Source of the DNA: Tessaracoccus bendigoensis DSM 12906
GTDB lineage: Bacteria > Actinomycetota > Actinomycetes > Propionibacteriales > Propionibacteriaceae
Assembly: GCF_900141915.1 (NCBI RefSeq)
Contig: NZ_FQZG01000030.1
Location: 1 to 43,502 of the forward strand
Reading direction: 5' to 3'
Length of the DNA stretch: 43,502 bases
Shown here: one piece after another, positions 34,989-43,444 of the stretch
Layout of the letters: each line of letters begins with the position of its first letter
Numbering within the stretch: position 1 is the stretch's first letter
Made by a program: the position numbers and the translations under genes
The notes under the pieces: model-generated
Seen by the model: only the letters and a program-made list of their open reading frames with translations
What the model was told of the DNA's origin: nothing
Database searches by the model: none

Positions 34989-36929
34989 CTACACCTTCCG
35001 GAGACGGTGCAGGCGTCGCCGCACATCGGGGCGGGTCGACCGGCCGGGGACCCATTGGGCCACCCATGGCAGGCTATCCGGAATCGTCACGATGCCGTCC
35101 TCGATCTTCGGGTACCGGCCGTCGAGCACCGCCTTCGCCGTCCTCCTGTCGGAGATGTCGCTGTTTCTCCACAGCGCGGTGAAGAGCGCTTCTACCCGCA
35201 CCCTCGCCTGTCGGCAGTAGGCGTCGGCCAATTCGATGCCCTCGACGCCCTCGCCTGCCTCGGCCTTCGCCCGCACACAGCAGGCGGACATCGCGAAAAG
35301 CTCCGCCCCGATGTCCACGGCCCGTCCAAGGAATGCTTGACGGCGCTCCAGTCGTCCCTGCCAACGGGCCATGCCTGCGAAGATCTGGCGTGCGAGGCGC
35401 CGGGAGGCCCGCTCGACCCAGCGCACGTGCGGGGCCAACCTGCCGAAATCGGCGTAGGCGCCCGGGACAAGACCCGACCCGACGGTGAGGGTGGGCAGCC
35501 ACCTGGCGTAGAACCCACCGGCCCGGGCGGCGGCCTCCGCCTTCTTGGCCAGCGCGGCCTCCGGGTCGATGATGTCGCCCGCCACGTCGAGATGCACATC
35601 GACGGCCTCGCGTGCGATGAACAGATGCATGATCTCGGTCGATCCCTCGAAGATCCGCATGATGCGTACGTCGCGCAGCAGTTGCTCGGCCTCTGCCGGG
35701 CGTTCGCCGCGCGCCTCCTGCGAGTCTGCGGTCTCGTAGCCGCGACCACCGCGGATCTGGACCAGTTCATCGACGATCCGCCAGGCGTGCTCGGACCCGA
35801 AGAGCTTGGCGATCGCCGCTTCGATCCGGAAGTCGTTGCGCTGGTCGTCGGCGAGCATGCAGGCGAGGTCGAGCACCGACTCGATGGCGTAGGTGGTGGC
35901 CGCGATGTAGGCGATCTTGGTGGCGATCGCCTCATGGTCGCCGACCCTGCGCCCCCATTGGACCCGCTCGGCAGACCAGCCCCTTGCGACGTTGAGCGAC
36001 CACTTCGAGGACGCCACGCACATCGCGGGAAGGGAGAGCCGACCGGTGTTGAGCGTAGCCAACGCGATCTTGAGCCCCCGACCCACTCCCAAGAGGACGT
36101 TTGCGGCAGGCACCCTCACGCCGTCGAACCTGATGACGGCGTTCTCGATGCCACGCAACCCCATGAACGCGTTGCGGTTCTCCACGGTGATCCCCGGCGA
36201 ATCCGCCTCCACGACGAAGGCGGTGACCCCACCCCTCTCCGTGTCGGTGGCCGGCACCCTGGCCATCACCACGAACAGCGTCGCGATGGTGGCGTTGGTG
36301 CCCCAGAGCTTCACGCCGTCGAGGATGTAGTCGTCGCCGTCGGGGCTGGCCGAGGTGGCGATCCGGGCCGGATCCGAGCCGACGTCGGGCTCGGTCAGCA
36401 GGAATGCGGACACCTCATCACCCGCGACACGCGGCAGGAACCGTCGCTTCTGTTCCTCGGTGCCGAACATCTTCACCGGCTGCGGCACCCCGATCGACTG
36501 ATGCGCGGAAAGCAGCGCGCCGATCGACGGGTTGGCGGAGGCCAGGAGGGTCAGCGCCTTGCAGTAGTAATAGTTGGAAAGCCCGAGCCCGCCATACTCG
36601 ACCGGGATCTTCATCCCGAAGGCCCCGAGGTCGACCAGGTCGGTGAAGGTCTCGTCCGGGATTGCGGACTCCCGCTCGATGCGGCGCCCGTCGATCCGGT
36701 CGGCAACCGCCTTGGCACGGGCGAGGAATGCCTCGCCCCGCCCGCGTGCGTCGTCGTCCGGCGTAGGCCAGGGATCGATCAGGTCGAGGCGCAGTCGTCC
36801 GAGGAACAGTTCCTTACCGAAGCTGGGCTTTGCCCAGTCCTTCTCTCTGGCCTCTTCGGCCACCCGGCGTGCTTCCCGTACGCTTGCACCCCTCAACGGG
36901 GCAGGTTTCGTGGTCTGGGTCGCGCTCAT
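34989..36929 (-). CDS. Long acyl-CoA dehydrogenase (VLCAD/FadE type)
   Basis: A 646-residue flavoenzyme catalysing alpha,beta-dehydrogenation of acyl-CoA. It has about 55 extra N-terminal residues and a C-terminal domain of about 200 residues beyond the classic 380-residue core, like VLCAD/ACAD9. Core features are FLLTEPDVGSDPARI (176-190), the DGVKLWGTNA strand, QIRGGRGYETADSQE and the catalytic Glu428 in RIFEGSTEI. The extension (about 455-640) is helical and could mediate membrane or subunit contact. ATG at 36929 has GGAGGG upstream. The promoter region holds dyads (36968-36986). Substrate chain length is inferred as long. Confidence 0.92.
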   Translation of the reverse strand: MSATQTTKPAPLRGASVREARRVAEEAREKDWAKPSFGKELFLGRLRLDLIDPWPTPDDDARGRGEAFLARAKAVADRIDGRRIERESAIPDETFTDLVDLGAFGMKIPVEYGGLGLSNYYYCKALTLLASANPSIGALLSAHQSIGVPQPVKMFGTEEQKRRFLPRVAGDEVSAFLLTEPDVGSDPARIATSASPDGDDYILDGVKLWGTNATIATLFVVMARVPATDTERGGVTAFVVEADSPGITVENRNAFMGLRGIENAVIRFDGVRVPAANVLLGVGRGLKIALATLNTGRLSLPAMCVASSKWSLNVARGWSAERVQWGRRVGDHEAIATKIAYIAATTYAIESVLDLACMLADDQRNDFRIEAAIAKLFGSEHAWRIVDELVQIRGGRGYETADSQEARGERPAEAEQLLRDVRIMRIFEGSTEIMHLFIAREAVDVHLDVAGDIIDPEAALAKKAEAAARAGGFYARWLPTLTVGSGLVPGAYADFGRLAPHVRWVERASRRLARQIFAGMARWQGRLERRQAFLGRAVDIGAELFAMSACCVRAKAEAGEGVEGIELADAYCRQARVRVEALFTALWRNSDISDRRTAKAVLDGRYPKIEDGIVTIPDSLPWVAQWVPGRSTRPDVRRRLHRLRKV

Positions 36930-36967
36930 CTGTGCCCTCCTGCACCGCGTCACTGACCCATTACATG

Positions 36968-36986
36968 ATACCCCGCGTACCGGTAT
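36968..36986 (-). promoter_or_regulatory. Dyad over the promoter of the acyl-CoA dehydrogenase gene
   Basis: ATACC (36968-36972) and GGTAT (36982-36986) are inverted around 9 nt. On the minus strand TATCAT (36965-36970) is a good -10 box and overlaps one arm. A perfect 12-bp palindrome CGAAGCGCTTCG at 36990-37001 and a further GGTAT at 37001-37005 lie upstream. The layout fits repression by a dimeric, TetR-like regulator. Confidence 0.4.
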
Positions 36987-37013
36987 TCCCGAAGCGCTTC
37001 GGTATCCCGCCTG

Positions 37014-38063
37014 CTACTTCGTCGAGTCCGTGGCCCCTTGCCAGAGGTTGATCCCCGCCACCCCGCCGTGCCGGTCGATCTCGGCCAACTCTTCGGGCGT
37101 GAAAACCAGGTTCCCCAACGCTTCGAGGTTGTCATCGAGTTGCGCCACGGACGAGGTCCCCAGGACCACCGAGGTAACCGAGGCGGCCCCCTGGTCACGC
37201 AGCACCCAGGCGATCGCCATGTCGGCGAGGCTCTGGCCGCGCTGCTCAGCGATGTCATTGAGCGCCCGGAGATGCTCGATGTTGTCGTCGGAGAGCAACC
37301 CAGGGTCCAGCGATTTCCCTTGGGTGGCTCGTGACCCCTCGGGGATTCCGTCCAGGTAGCGGCCGGTGAGCATCCCCTGCGCCAAGGGCGAGAAGGCGAT
37401 CACGCCCATGCCGTTGTCCGCGGCCGATTGCAGCAGCGCCGGTTCGTCGTCCTCGACCCATCGATTGAGGATCGAGTAGGACGGCTGGTGGATCACGAGC
37501 GGGGTGCCCAGCGACTTCGCGATCGTCTGGGCCTGCGCCGTGAGTTGGGCCGAGTATGACGAGATGCCGGCGTACAGGGCTTTGCCGGAGCGCACGGCCT
37601 GGTCGAGGGCGGCCATCGTCTCCTCAAGCGGTGTCTCCGGGTCAGGGCGGTGGTGGTAGAAGATGTCGACGTAGTCCAGGCCCATCCGCTTGAGTGAGTC
37701 GTCGAGCGAGCTCAGGAGATACTTTCGTGACCCACCGAAGCCGTAGGGCCCCGGCCACATGTCCCAACCCGCCTTGCTCGAGATCACCAGTTCGTTGCGG
37801 TAGGGCTGGAAGTCTTCTGCCAGGATCCGGCCGAAGTTGATCTCGGCGGCACCGTAGGGCGGGCCGTAGTTGTTCGCCAGGTCGAAGTGGGTCACGCCAC
37901 GGTCGAACGCGCGGCGCATGATGTCGCGTTGCGTCTGGAATGGCTTGTCATCCCCGAAGTTGTGCCAGAAACCGAGGGAGATCGCGGGCAGTTTCAGCCC
38001 CGAGACCCCGAGTCGTCGGTACAGCATGGATTCATAGCGGTCTTCTGCGGCGACGTATGTCAT
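37014..38063 (-). CDS. Aldo-keto reductase, YghZ-like (glyceraldehyde-3-phosphate reductase type)
   Basis: A 349-residue NADPH-dependent (beta/alpha)8 reductase. The catalytic tetrad is visible as Asp and Tyr in HFDLANNYGPPYG, Lys in ISSKAGWDMWPGPYG and His in IFYHHRPDP. The WPGPYG loop and the length are typical of the YghZ/Gpr group, which reduces L-glyceraldehyde 3-phosphate and methylglyoxal, and which is related to potassium-channel beta subunits. ATG at 38063 with TAGGGT 7 nt upstream is chosen; the frame reaches 38210. The TetR gene lies upstream on the same strand. A role in sugar or aldehyde detoxification is inferred. Confidence 0.88.
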   Translation of the reverse strand: MTYVAAEDRYESMLYRRLGVSGLKLPAISLGFWHNFGDDKPFQTQRDIMRRAFDRGVTHFDLANNYGPPYGAAEINFGRILAEDFQPYRNELVISSKAGWDMWPGPYGFGGSRKYLLSSLDDSLKRMGLDYVDIFYHHRPDPETPLEETMAALDQAVRSGKALYAGISSYSAQLTAQAQTIAKSLGTPLVIHQPSYSILNRWVEDDEPALLQSAADNGMGVIAFSPLAQGMLTGRYLDGIPEGSRATQGKSLDPGLLSDDNIEHLRALNDIAEQRGQSLADMAIAWVLRDQGAASVTSVVLGTSSVAQLDDNLEALGNLVFTPEELAEIDRHGGVAGINLWQGATDSTK

Positions 38064-38070
38064 GGACCCA

Positions 38071-38076
38071 ACCCTA
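38071..38076 (-). promoter_or_regulatory. -10 box TAGGGT of a likely leaderless mRNA
   Basis: TAGGGT ends 7 nt before the ATG at 38063, in the gap after the TetR gene. Confidence 0.5.
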
Positions 38077-38119
38077 TTGCCGTGCTCCGTCAACATCGGG
38101 CAAGCACGCGCTCTGCGCA

Positions 38120-38746
38120 TCAGTCGAGCGTGAGGCTTTCCAGAAACGCCCGGAGGTCCCGCGCCATGTCGACCGGCGCACCCGTGTCGGACTCCAACGA
38201 CTGGAGCCACTGGATCTGCAGGCCGTCCATGAGCGCGACGACGGCGCGTGCGGCCCAGGCGGGATCGACTCCCTGCCGCAACCGTCCGTCGTCGCGGAGC
38301 TTGTCGAACGCCTCCCGGGCCATGCGCACGCTCAGCTCGTAATGCCCTGCGAAGAACGCATGCGCCGGATGCCGGGGCGAGGTCGCCTCACCCGAGAGCG
38401 CCGCGTACAACTCGACGATCGCCCGGCGCTTCCCGTTCCGCTCGACGAGGCGCACCAGGGCCTCAAGGTAGCTGCGACCTTGGGCCTTGTCCTCCGCCAT
38501 CGCCTCAAGGTCCACCGCGTCGCGGTGGGCGAGAACCGCCGCCAACAGAGCATCCTTGGTGGGGAAGTGGTGCAGCAGACCCGGGTGGGTGATCCCGGCG
38601 CGCGCGGCAATCTGCCTGAGCGAGGCCCCGTAGTAGCCCACCTCGCTGAACTCGACGATGGCAGCCTGGACGATCTCGTCGCGCCTCGCTCGCCCGGAGG
38701 CATAGCTGCCGCGCCTGTTCGAGACGGCTGCTGGCGTGTGAGGCAT
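38120..38746 (-). CDS. TetR family transcriptional regulator
   Basis: A 208-residue repressor-type protein. The N-terminal helix-turn-helix (about 22-68: RRDEIVQAAIVEFSEVGYYG, then LRQIAARAGITHPGLLHHFPTKDALL) is canonical. The C-terminal ligand-binding part is helical and resembles the BetI/TetR_C_6 type. It is divergent from the GH3 gene; the 109-nt spacer contains a dyad CTACC-GCGT-GGTAG at 38808-38821 that could be its operator. TAGGCT lies 6 nt before its ATG at 38746, so the mRNA is probably leaderless. It may control the GH3 gene, the downstream aldo-keto reductase, or both. The ligand is unknown. Confidence 0.92.
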   Translation of the reverse strand: MPHTPAAVSNRRGSYASGRARRDEIVQAAIVEFSEVGYYGASLRQIAARAGITHPGLLHHFPTKDALLAAVLAHRDAVDLEAMAEDKAQGRSYLEALVRLVERNGKRRAIVELYAALSGEATSPRHPAHAFFAGHYELSVRMAREAFDKLRDDGRLRQGVDPAWAARAVVALMDGLQIQWLQSLESDTGAPVDMARDLRAFLESLTLD

Positions 38747-38752
38747 GGGAAG

Positions 38753-38758
38753 AGCCTA
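38753..38758 (-). promoter_or_regulatory. -10 box TAGGCT for the TetR gene, likely leaderless
   Basis: TAGGCT ends 6 nt before the ATG at 38746. It lies 50 bp from the dyad at 38808-38821 that overlaps the divergent GH3 promoter. Confidence 0.6.
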
Positions 38759-38807
38759 CGCCAGTGCGTCATGGGGAGAGGTTCCAGCGGCGGAGGTCGC
38801 CAAACCC

Positions 38808-38821
38808 CTACCGCGTGGTAG
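38808..38821. promoter_or_regulatory. Putative TetR operator at the GH3 promoter
   Basis: CTACC (38808-38812) and GGTAG (38817-38821) form a dyad around GCGT. The GH3 -10 candidates TAGCAT (38819-38824) or TAGACT (38825-38830) overlap or abut it, so a bound dimer would block transcription. Confidence 0.45.
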
Positions 38822-38855
38822 CATTAGACTCCTTACAGCGACCTGAGGAGCAAAG

Positions 38856-41165
38856 ATGCCCACACCCACCCCGTTGTTCTCCTTGACCGACGTCGACGCG
38901 ACCCTCGCAGCGCTCACCCTCGAGGAGAAGGCATCCCTGCTGTCTGGGGAGAACTTCTGGACCACCAAGGCGGTCACCCGCGGCGCGGAGACGCTCGTGC
39001 CGAGCATCTGGATGACGGACGGCCCCCACGGGTTGCGCAAGCAGGACGGGGTCGGCGACCACCTCGGCCTCGGCGACTCCGTGCCTGCCACCTGTTTCCC
39101 GACGGCCGTCACCCTCGGCTCTACCTGGGACACCGAGCTGCTGCACGAGGTGGGGGCGGCGCTCGGCCGGGAGTCGCGGGCGCAGGGGGTCGGCGTCCTG
39201 CTCGGCCCCGGCGCCAACATCAAGCGCGACCCTCGCTGCGGGCGCAACTTCGAATACCTCTCCGAAGATCCCGTGCTGTCGGGTGACCTGGCAGCGGCGA
39301 TCATCCGGGGCGTGCAGTCCGAGGGCGTCGGCACCTCGCTGAAGCACTTCGCCGCGAACAACCAGGAGACCGACCGCATGCGGATCAGCGCCGAGGTCGA
39401 TGCCCGTACGCTGCGCGAGATCTACCTGGCCAGCTTCGAGCGCGCCATCGCGCAGGGCGACCCGTGGACGATCATGTGCGCCTACAACCGGGTCAATGGA
39501 GTCTACGCGTCACAGAATGAGTGGCTGTTGAGCACGGTCCTCCGGAAGGAATGGGGCTGGGACGGCCTCGTCGTCTCCGACTGGGGCGCGGTGCGCGACC
39601 GGGTCGCAGCAGTGGTCGCCGGGCTCGACCTCGAGATGCCCGCCGTCGAAGGGCGAACCGACGCCGAGATCGTGGCGGCCGTCAGAAACGGCGAGATCGA
39701 CGAGTCGGTCGTCGACGCGGCCGTGCGCAACGTCCTCGTCCTCGTCGCCCGCACCGTCGAGGGGGCCGGAGCGGCCGGCACGACGCCCGTCGACCACCCA
39801 GCCCATCAGGCCCTCGCGCGACGCGCCGCCGCGGCCGGGGCCGTCCTGCTGCGAAACGTTCCCGTCACCGGCCCCGACGGTTCCGCCGCTCCCTTGCTGC
39901 CGCTGACCCTCGACAAGGATGTCGCCTTCATCGGCGAGTTCGCACGCACCCCCCGCTACCAGGGCGCCGGGTCCTCACAGGTCAACCCGACCCGGCTTCG
40001 CAGCGCACTGGAGGTCGCACAGGAACTGCTCGGCACCGCGGTCCCGTTCGCACCAGGGTTCGCGATCGAGGAGGGCCCGGCCACCACCGCCAGCGGCGCC
40101 GAACTGCTGGGCGAGGCCGTGACACTCGCCCAGTCGACCCGCACCGTGGTGCTGTATCTCGGGCTGCCTGCCGCGGTCGAGTCGGAGGGCTTCGACCGCA
40201 CGTCCATCGACCTGCCGGCCGACCAGGTCACACTCCTCGAAGCCGTGGCCGCGGTGAATCCACGGGTCGTCGTGGTGCTTTCCAACGGGGCCGTGGTGAC
40301 GACGAGCGGGTGGCAGAGTGCCGCGCCAGCCGTCGTCGAGACGTGGCTGAGCGGCCAGGAAGGCGCGGCCGGCGTCCTCGACGTGCTGACCGGCGCCGTC
40401 AACCCGTCGGGCAAGCTCGCCGAGACCATCCCCGTGAGACTGGAGGACGTGCCTTCCTTCGGTAGCTTCCCTGGCGGGCTCGGCAGCGTCCGCTACGCCG
40501 AGGGGCTGCTCGTCGGGTACCGCTGGTACGACACGCGACGCGCCCCGGTGGCCTACCCGTTCGGTTTCGGGCTCTCGTACACGACGTTCGAGATCGATCA
40601 GGTTGAGGCGACGGTGTCGAGCGGCACCGGCGGAGAGGCCGTCGAGGTGCGCGCCCGGGTCACCAACACGGGCCAGCGGGCAGGGGCAGAGGTTGTCCAG
40701 GTCTACGTGAGCGACTCTGACAGCGCAGTCGAACGACCCCAACAGGAGCTGAAGGCGCACGCGCGGGTCGAACTGGCGCCTGGCGAGTCCCGCGTCGTCT
40801 CATTCGAGCTCGGCCATCGGGACTTCGCGTTCTGGCACCCGATTCTGGAACGCTGGACGGTGGAAGGCGGCGAGTTCACGATCAATGTCGGCTCGTCATC
40901 CCGGGACATCGCCGCGCGGGTCCGGGTGTGCCTCGACGGCGACGACATCACACTGCCGGTGACCCTGGCCTCAACGGCCGCCGACCTCCGACGCCACCCG
41001 GTCGTCGGTGACGAGTTCACCCGGCTGCTCGGCACCGACCTCGGCCAGATGACCGCCATGGTCGACGACATGCCGCTCGAGTCGCTCATATCAATGCACC
41101 TGATCCCGATCACCCGCGAGGAAGGGTTCGAACTGGCCGAGCGCGCCAACGCCACCCGAGCCTGA
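38856..41165 (+). CDS. Glycoside hydrolase family 3 beta-glucosidase-type enzyme
   Basis: A 769-residue retaining beta-glycosidase. The N-terminal TIM-barrel domain has MTDGPHGLRKQ, GRNFEYLSEDP, SLKHFAANNQE and the nucleophile Asp242 in GLVVSDWG. The alpha/beta sandwich domain follows (about 310-560; PLLPLTLDKDVAFIGEFA, GSSQVNPTR). A fibronectin-III-like C-terminal domain (about 590-690) begins after YPFGFGLSYTTFEID. There is no signal peptide, so it acts in the cytoplasm on imported oligosaccharides or glucosides. ATG at 38856 has GAGGAG upstream. It is divergent from the TetR gene, and a hairpin lies before the GH42 gene. The exact sugar specificity is not visible. Confidence 0.93.
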   Translation: MPTPTPLFSLTDVDATLAALTLEEKASLLSGENFWTTKAVTRGAETLVPSIWMTDGPHGLRKQDGVGDHLGLGDSVPATCFPTAVTLGSTWDTELLHEVGAALGRESRAQGVGVLLGPGANIKRDPRCGRNFEYLSEDPVLSGDLAAAIIRGVQSEGVGTSLKHFAANNQETDRMRISAEVDARTLREIYLASFERAIAQGDPWTIMCAYNRVNGVYASQNEWLLSTVLRKEWGWDGLVVSDWGAVRDRVAAVVAGLDLEMPAVEGRTDAEIVAAVRNGEIDESVVDAAVRNVLVLVARTVEGAGAAGTTPVDHPAHQALARRAAAAGAVLLRNVPVTGPDGSAAPLLPLTLDKDVAFIGEFARTPRYQGAGSSQVNPTRLRSALEVAQELLGTAVPFAPGFAIEEGPATTASGAELLGEAVTLAQSTRTVVLYLGLPAAVESEGFDRTSIDLPADQVTLLEAVAAVNPRVVVVLSNGAVVTTSGWQSAAPAVVETWLSGQEGAAGVLDVLTGAVNPSGKLAETIPVRLEDVPSFGSFPGGLGSVRYAEGLLVGYRWYDTRRAPVAYPFGFGLSYTTFEIDQVEATVSSGTGGEAVEVRARVTNTGQRAGAEVVQVYVSDSDSAVERPQQELKAHARVELAPGESRVVSFELGHRDFAFWHPILERWTVEGGEFTINVGSSSRDIAARVRVCLDGDDITLPVTLASTAADLRRHPVVGDEFTRLLGTDLGQMTAMVDDMPLESLISMHLIPITREEGFELAERANATRA

Positions 41166-41172
41166 CGACCCA

Positions 41173-41211
41173 GACGGGCGGGGCGCCGTCGAAACAAGGC
41201 CCCGCCCTGTC
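41173..41211 (+). terminator. Hairpin between GH3 and GH42 genes
   Basis: GACGGGCGGGGC (41173-41184) pairs with GCCCCGCCC-T-GTC (41199-41211), 12 pairs with one bulged T, around a 14-nt loop. It lies just after the GH3 stop and would limit read-through to GH42. Confidence 0.7.
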
Positions 41212-41281
41212 CGGCAACATTTTGTCCAAGCCTGGCAGCGCAGCAAGGGCTCCACGCGACGACGAGTTAGGAAACGAAACG

Positions 41282-43336
41282 ATGGACAAGCTGCTCTACG
41301 GCTCGGCCTACTACGCCGAGTACCTGCCATATGACCGTGTCGACACCGACATGGCGATGATGCATGCGGCCCACCACAACGTGGTGCGGATCGCCGAATC
41401 GACGTGGAGCACGCTGGAGCCGCAGCCGGGTGTGTTCGACTTCACGCAGGTCGACCGCGCGCTCGATGCGGCCGAGGCGGCAGGCATCTCGGTGATCGTC
41501 GGCACCCCGACCTATGCCGTCCCCGCCTGGCTCGTCGCGAGCCATCCCGACGTCCTGGCCGAGACCGCGTCCGGGCCGGGCCGCTACGGCGCCCGGCAGA
41601 TCATGGACATCACCAACCCGGCCTACCTCTTCCATGCCGAACGCGTGATCCGGGAACTGCTCGGCCACACCGCCCGCCGGGGCGCCGTCATCGGGTTCCA
41701 GATCGACAACGAGACCAAGCACTACGGCGTCGCCTCCCTCGACGTACAGCGCGCATTCGTCAAACACCTGCGCACCCGCTTCGACGACGACCTTGTCGCC
41801 ATGAACGCCGCGTTCGGGCTCGACTACTGGTCGAACCGGATCGACGCCTGGGAGGACTTCCCCGACGTGCGCGGCACGATCAACGGCTCGCTCGCCGGCG
41901 CCTTCGAGTCATTCCGACGAGGGCTGGTCGACGAGTTCCTTGGCTGGCAGGCCGGGATCGTGCGCGAATACGCGCGGGCGGACCAATTCATCACGCAGAA
42001 CTTCGACTTCGACTGGGCCCCCGGTTGGTCGTATGGCCTGCAGCCGTCGGTGAACCACTTCACCGCCGCCCGCGCGGTCAGCCTTGCGGGCACCGACATC
42101 TACCACCCGACCCAGTCGAGCCTGACCGGCCGCGAGATCGCCTTCGGTGGCGACATGACGCGCTCCATCAAGGGCGGGGAGAACTATCTCGTGCTCGAAA
42201 CCCAGGCGCAGGGCCAGATGGGTTGGCTGCCGTTCCCCGGCCAGCTTCGACTGCAGGCCTACAGCCACCTCGCCAGCGGGGCCCTCGGCGTCATGTACTG
42301 GCACTGGCATTCCATTCACAACTCGTTCGAAACCTATTGGAAGGGCCTGCTCAGCCACGACTTCGAACCGAACCCCACCTACCTGGAATCCGGTGTTGTC
42401 GGGGAGGAATGGGACAGGCATTGCGCCTCTTTGGTCGGGCTGCGCAAGACCAACCGGGTCGCGGTGATGGTGAGCAACGAGTCGCTGACCGCGTTGCAGT
42501 GGGCCACGATCGAGACCGGGTTCCCGAATGGAATCTTCGGGACTTCGATCAGCTACAACGACGTACTGCGCTGGGTCTACGACGCGCTGTTCGACCTGAA
42601 CGTCGAGGTAGATTTCATCCCCGTCGACGCCACCGACCTGCATCGCTATTCCATGATCCTCACCCCCGCTCTCTACACCTCACCGGAGTCGATGCTCAAC
42701 GGGCTCGCCGACTTCGTCCGGGACGGCGGGCACCTGGTCTCGACGTTCCGCCTGGGTGTGGCGGACGAGCACGTCAAGGTGTGGCACGACAAGGCGCCCC
42801 ATGCGTTGACGACGACGTTCGGGATGACCTACAACCAGTTCACGAAGCCGGACGGCGCCCGACTGAAGCCGTGTGGGGCGCTCGGAAACGCCACCTCGAT
42901 CGTGGACAGCGAGGCGCTGCACCTACTCGAACTGCTGCGGCCCGCCGAGGGCACCCAGGTGCTGGCGACCTACGACCACCCCGCCTGGGGCGATTACGCG
43001 GCGATCACCCGCAACGCCGTCGGGGAGGGCACCGCCACCTATCTCGGGACGATGACCTCCCCGGAAGCGCTGCGCGAAGTGCTCGAACTCACGTTGCGCG
43101 GGGCGGGCTTGTGGGGCTGGGCCCAAGACCTGTCGTCGTCCACACCGACGGTGCGGGTGCGTCGCGGCGTCAACGCCAGGGGCAATGAGGTCACGTACCT
43201 GCTCAACTACTCCGGCAGCCCGGTCTCGCTCCCCAGCCCGGTCGAAGGGGCCTCGGTGCTGAGTGGGGGCGAGTGGATCAGGACGGGCGGAGACCTGAGG
43301 ATCGAGGCTTGGGACCTGGCCATCTTGGAGGGCTGA
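41282..43336 (+). CDS. Glycoside hydrolase family 42 beta-galactosidase
   Basis: A 684-residue retaining beta-galactosidase. The TIM barrel starts LLYGSAYYAEYLP. The acid/base Glu144 is in GFQIDNETKHYG, and the nucleophile Glu306 is in YLVLETQAQGQMGWLP. The trimerisation domain (about 395-600) contains RVAVMVSNESLTALQW and RDGGHLVSTFRLG, and a small C-terminal beta domain ends LRIEAWDLAILEG. There is no signal peptide, so it acts inside the cell on galactosides, galacto-oligosaccharides or plant-derived sugars. ATG at 41282 with AGGAAA upstream is chosen; the frame runs to 41222. It lies 116 nt after GH3; the intervening hairpin suggests partly separate expression. Confidence 0.94.
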   Translation: MDKLLYGSAYYAEYLPYDRVDTDMAMMHAAHHNVVRIAESTWSTLEPQPGVFDFTQVDRALDAAEAAGISVIVGTPTYAVPAWLVASHPDVLAETASGPGRYGARQIMDITNPAYLFHAERVIRELLGHTARRGAVIGFQIDNETKHYGVASLDVQRAFVKHLRTRFDDDLVAMNAAFGLDYWSNRIDAWEDFPDVRGTINGSLAGAFESFRRGLVDEFLGWQAGIVREYARADQFITQNFDFDWAPGWSYGLQPSVNHFTAARAVSLAGTDIYHPTQSSLTGREIAFGGDMTRSIKGGENYLVLETQAQGQMGWLPFPGQLRLQAYSHLASGALGVMYWHWHSIHNSFETYWKGLLSHDFEPNPTYLESGVVGEEWDRHCASLVGLRKTNRVAVMVSNESLTALQWATIETGFPNGIFGTSISYNDVLRWVYDALFDLNVEVDFIPVDATDLHRYSMILTPALYTSPESMLNGLADFVRDGGHLVSTFRLGVADEHVKVWHDKAPHALTTTFGMTYNQFTKPDGARLKPCGALGNATSIVDSEALHLLELLRPAEGTQVLATYDHPAWGDYAAITRNAVGEGTATYLGTMTSPEALREVLELTLRGAGLWGWAQDLSSSTPTVRVRRGVNARGNEVTYLLNYSGSPVSLPSPVEGASVLSGGEWIRTGGDLRIEAWDLAILEG

Positions 43337-43370
43337 TCCGCACCAATTGCCGGGCATCCGCCCCCTGCGA

Positions 43371-43444
43371 CGGTTGAGCCGCCTCGCGCGTCGGTTGAGC
43401 CGCCTGGGTGTCGGTTGAGCCGCCTTGCGAGGAACGAGCAAGGC
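43371..43444 (+). repeat. Three CGGTTGAGCCGCC repeats with a terminal hairpin
   Basis: Identical CGGTTGAGCCGCC copies lie at 43371-43383, 43392-43404 and 43412-43424 (period 20-21 bp). The last runs into a hairpin, GCCTTGC 43422-43428 with GCAAGGC 43438-43444, followed by GTGACGAAACCACC. The same 13-mer occurs at 19230-19242. It resembles dispersed intergenic repeats of high-GC actinobacteria. It starts 34 nt after the GH42 stop and could act as its terminator. Confidence 0.75.

Noticed and set aside
35007-36956. 649-codon plus-strand open frame opposite the acyl-CoA dehydrogenase
   Set aside because: It is an antisense shadow of a clear acyl-CoA dehydrogenase. It has no ribosome-binding site and no recognisable motif.
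41404-43188. 594-codon frame inside the GH42 gene, same strand
   Set aside because: It is an out-of-frame shadow with extreme Arg and Pro content. GH42 catalytic motifs lie in the other frame.
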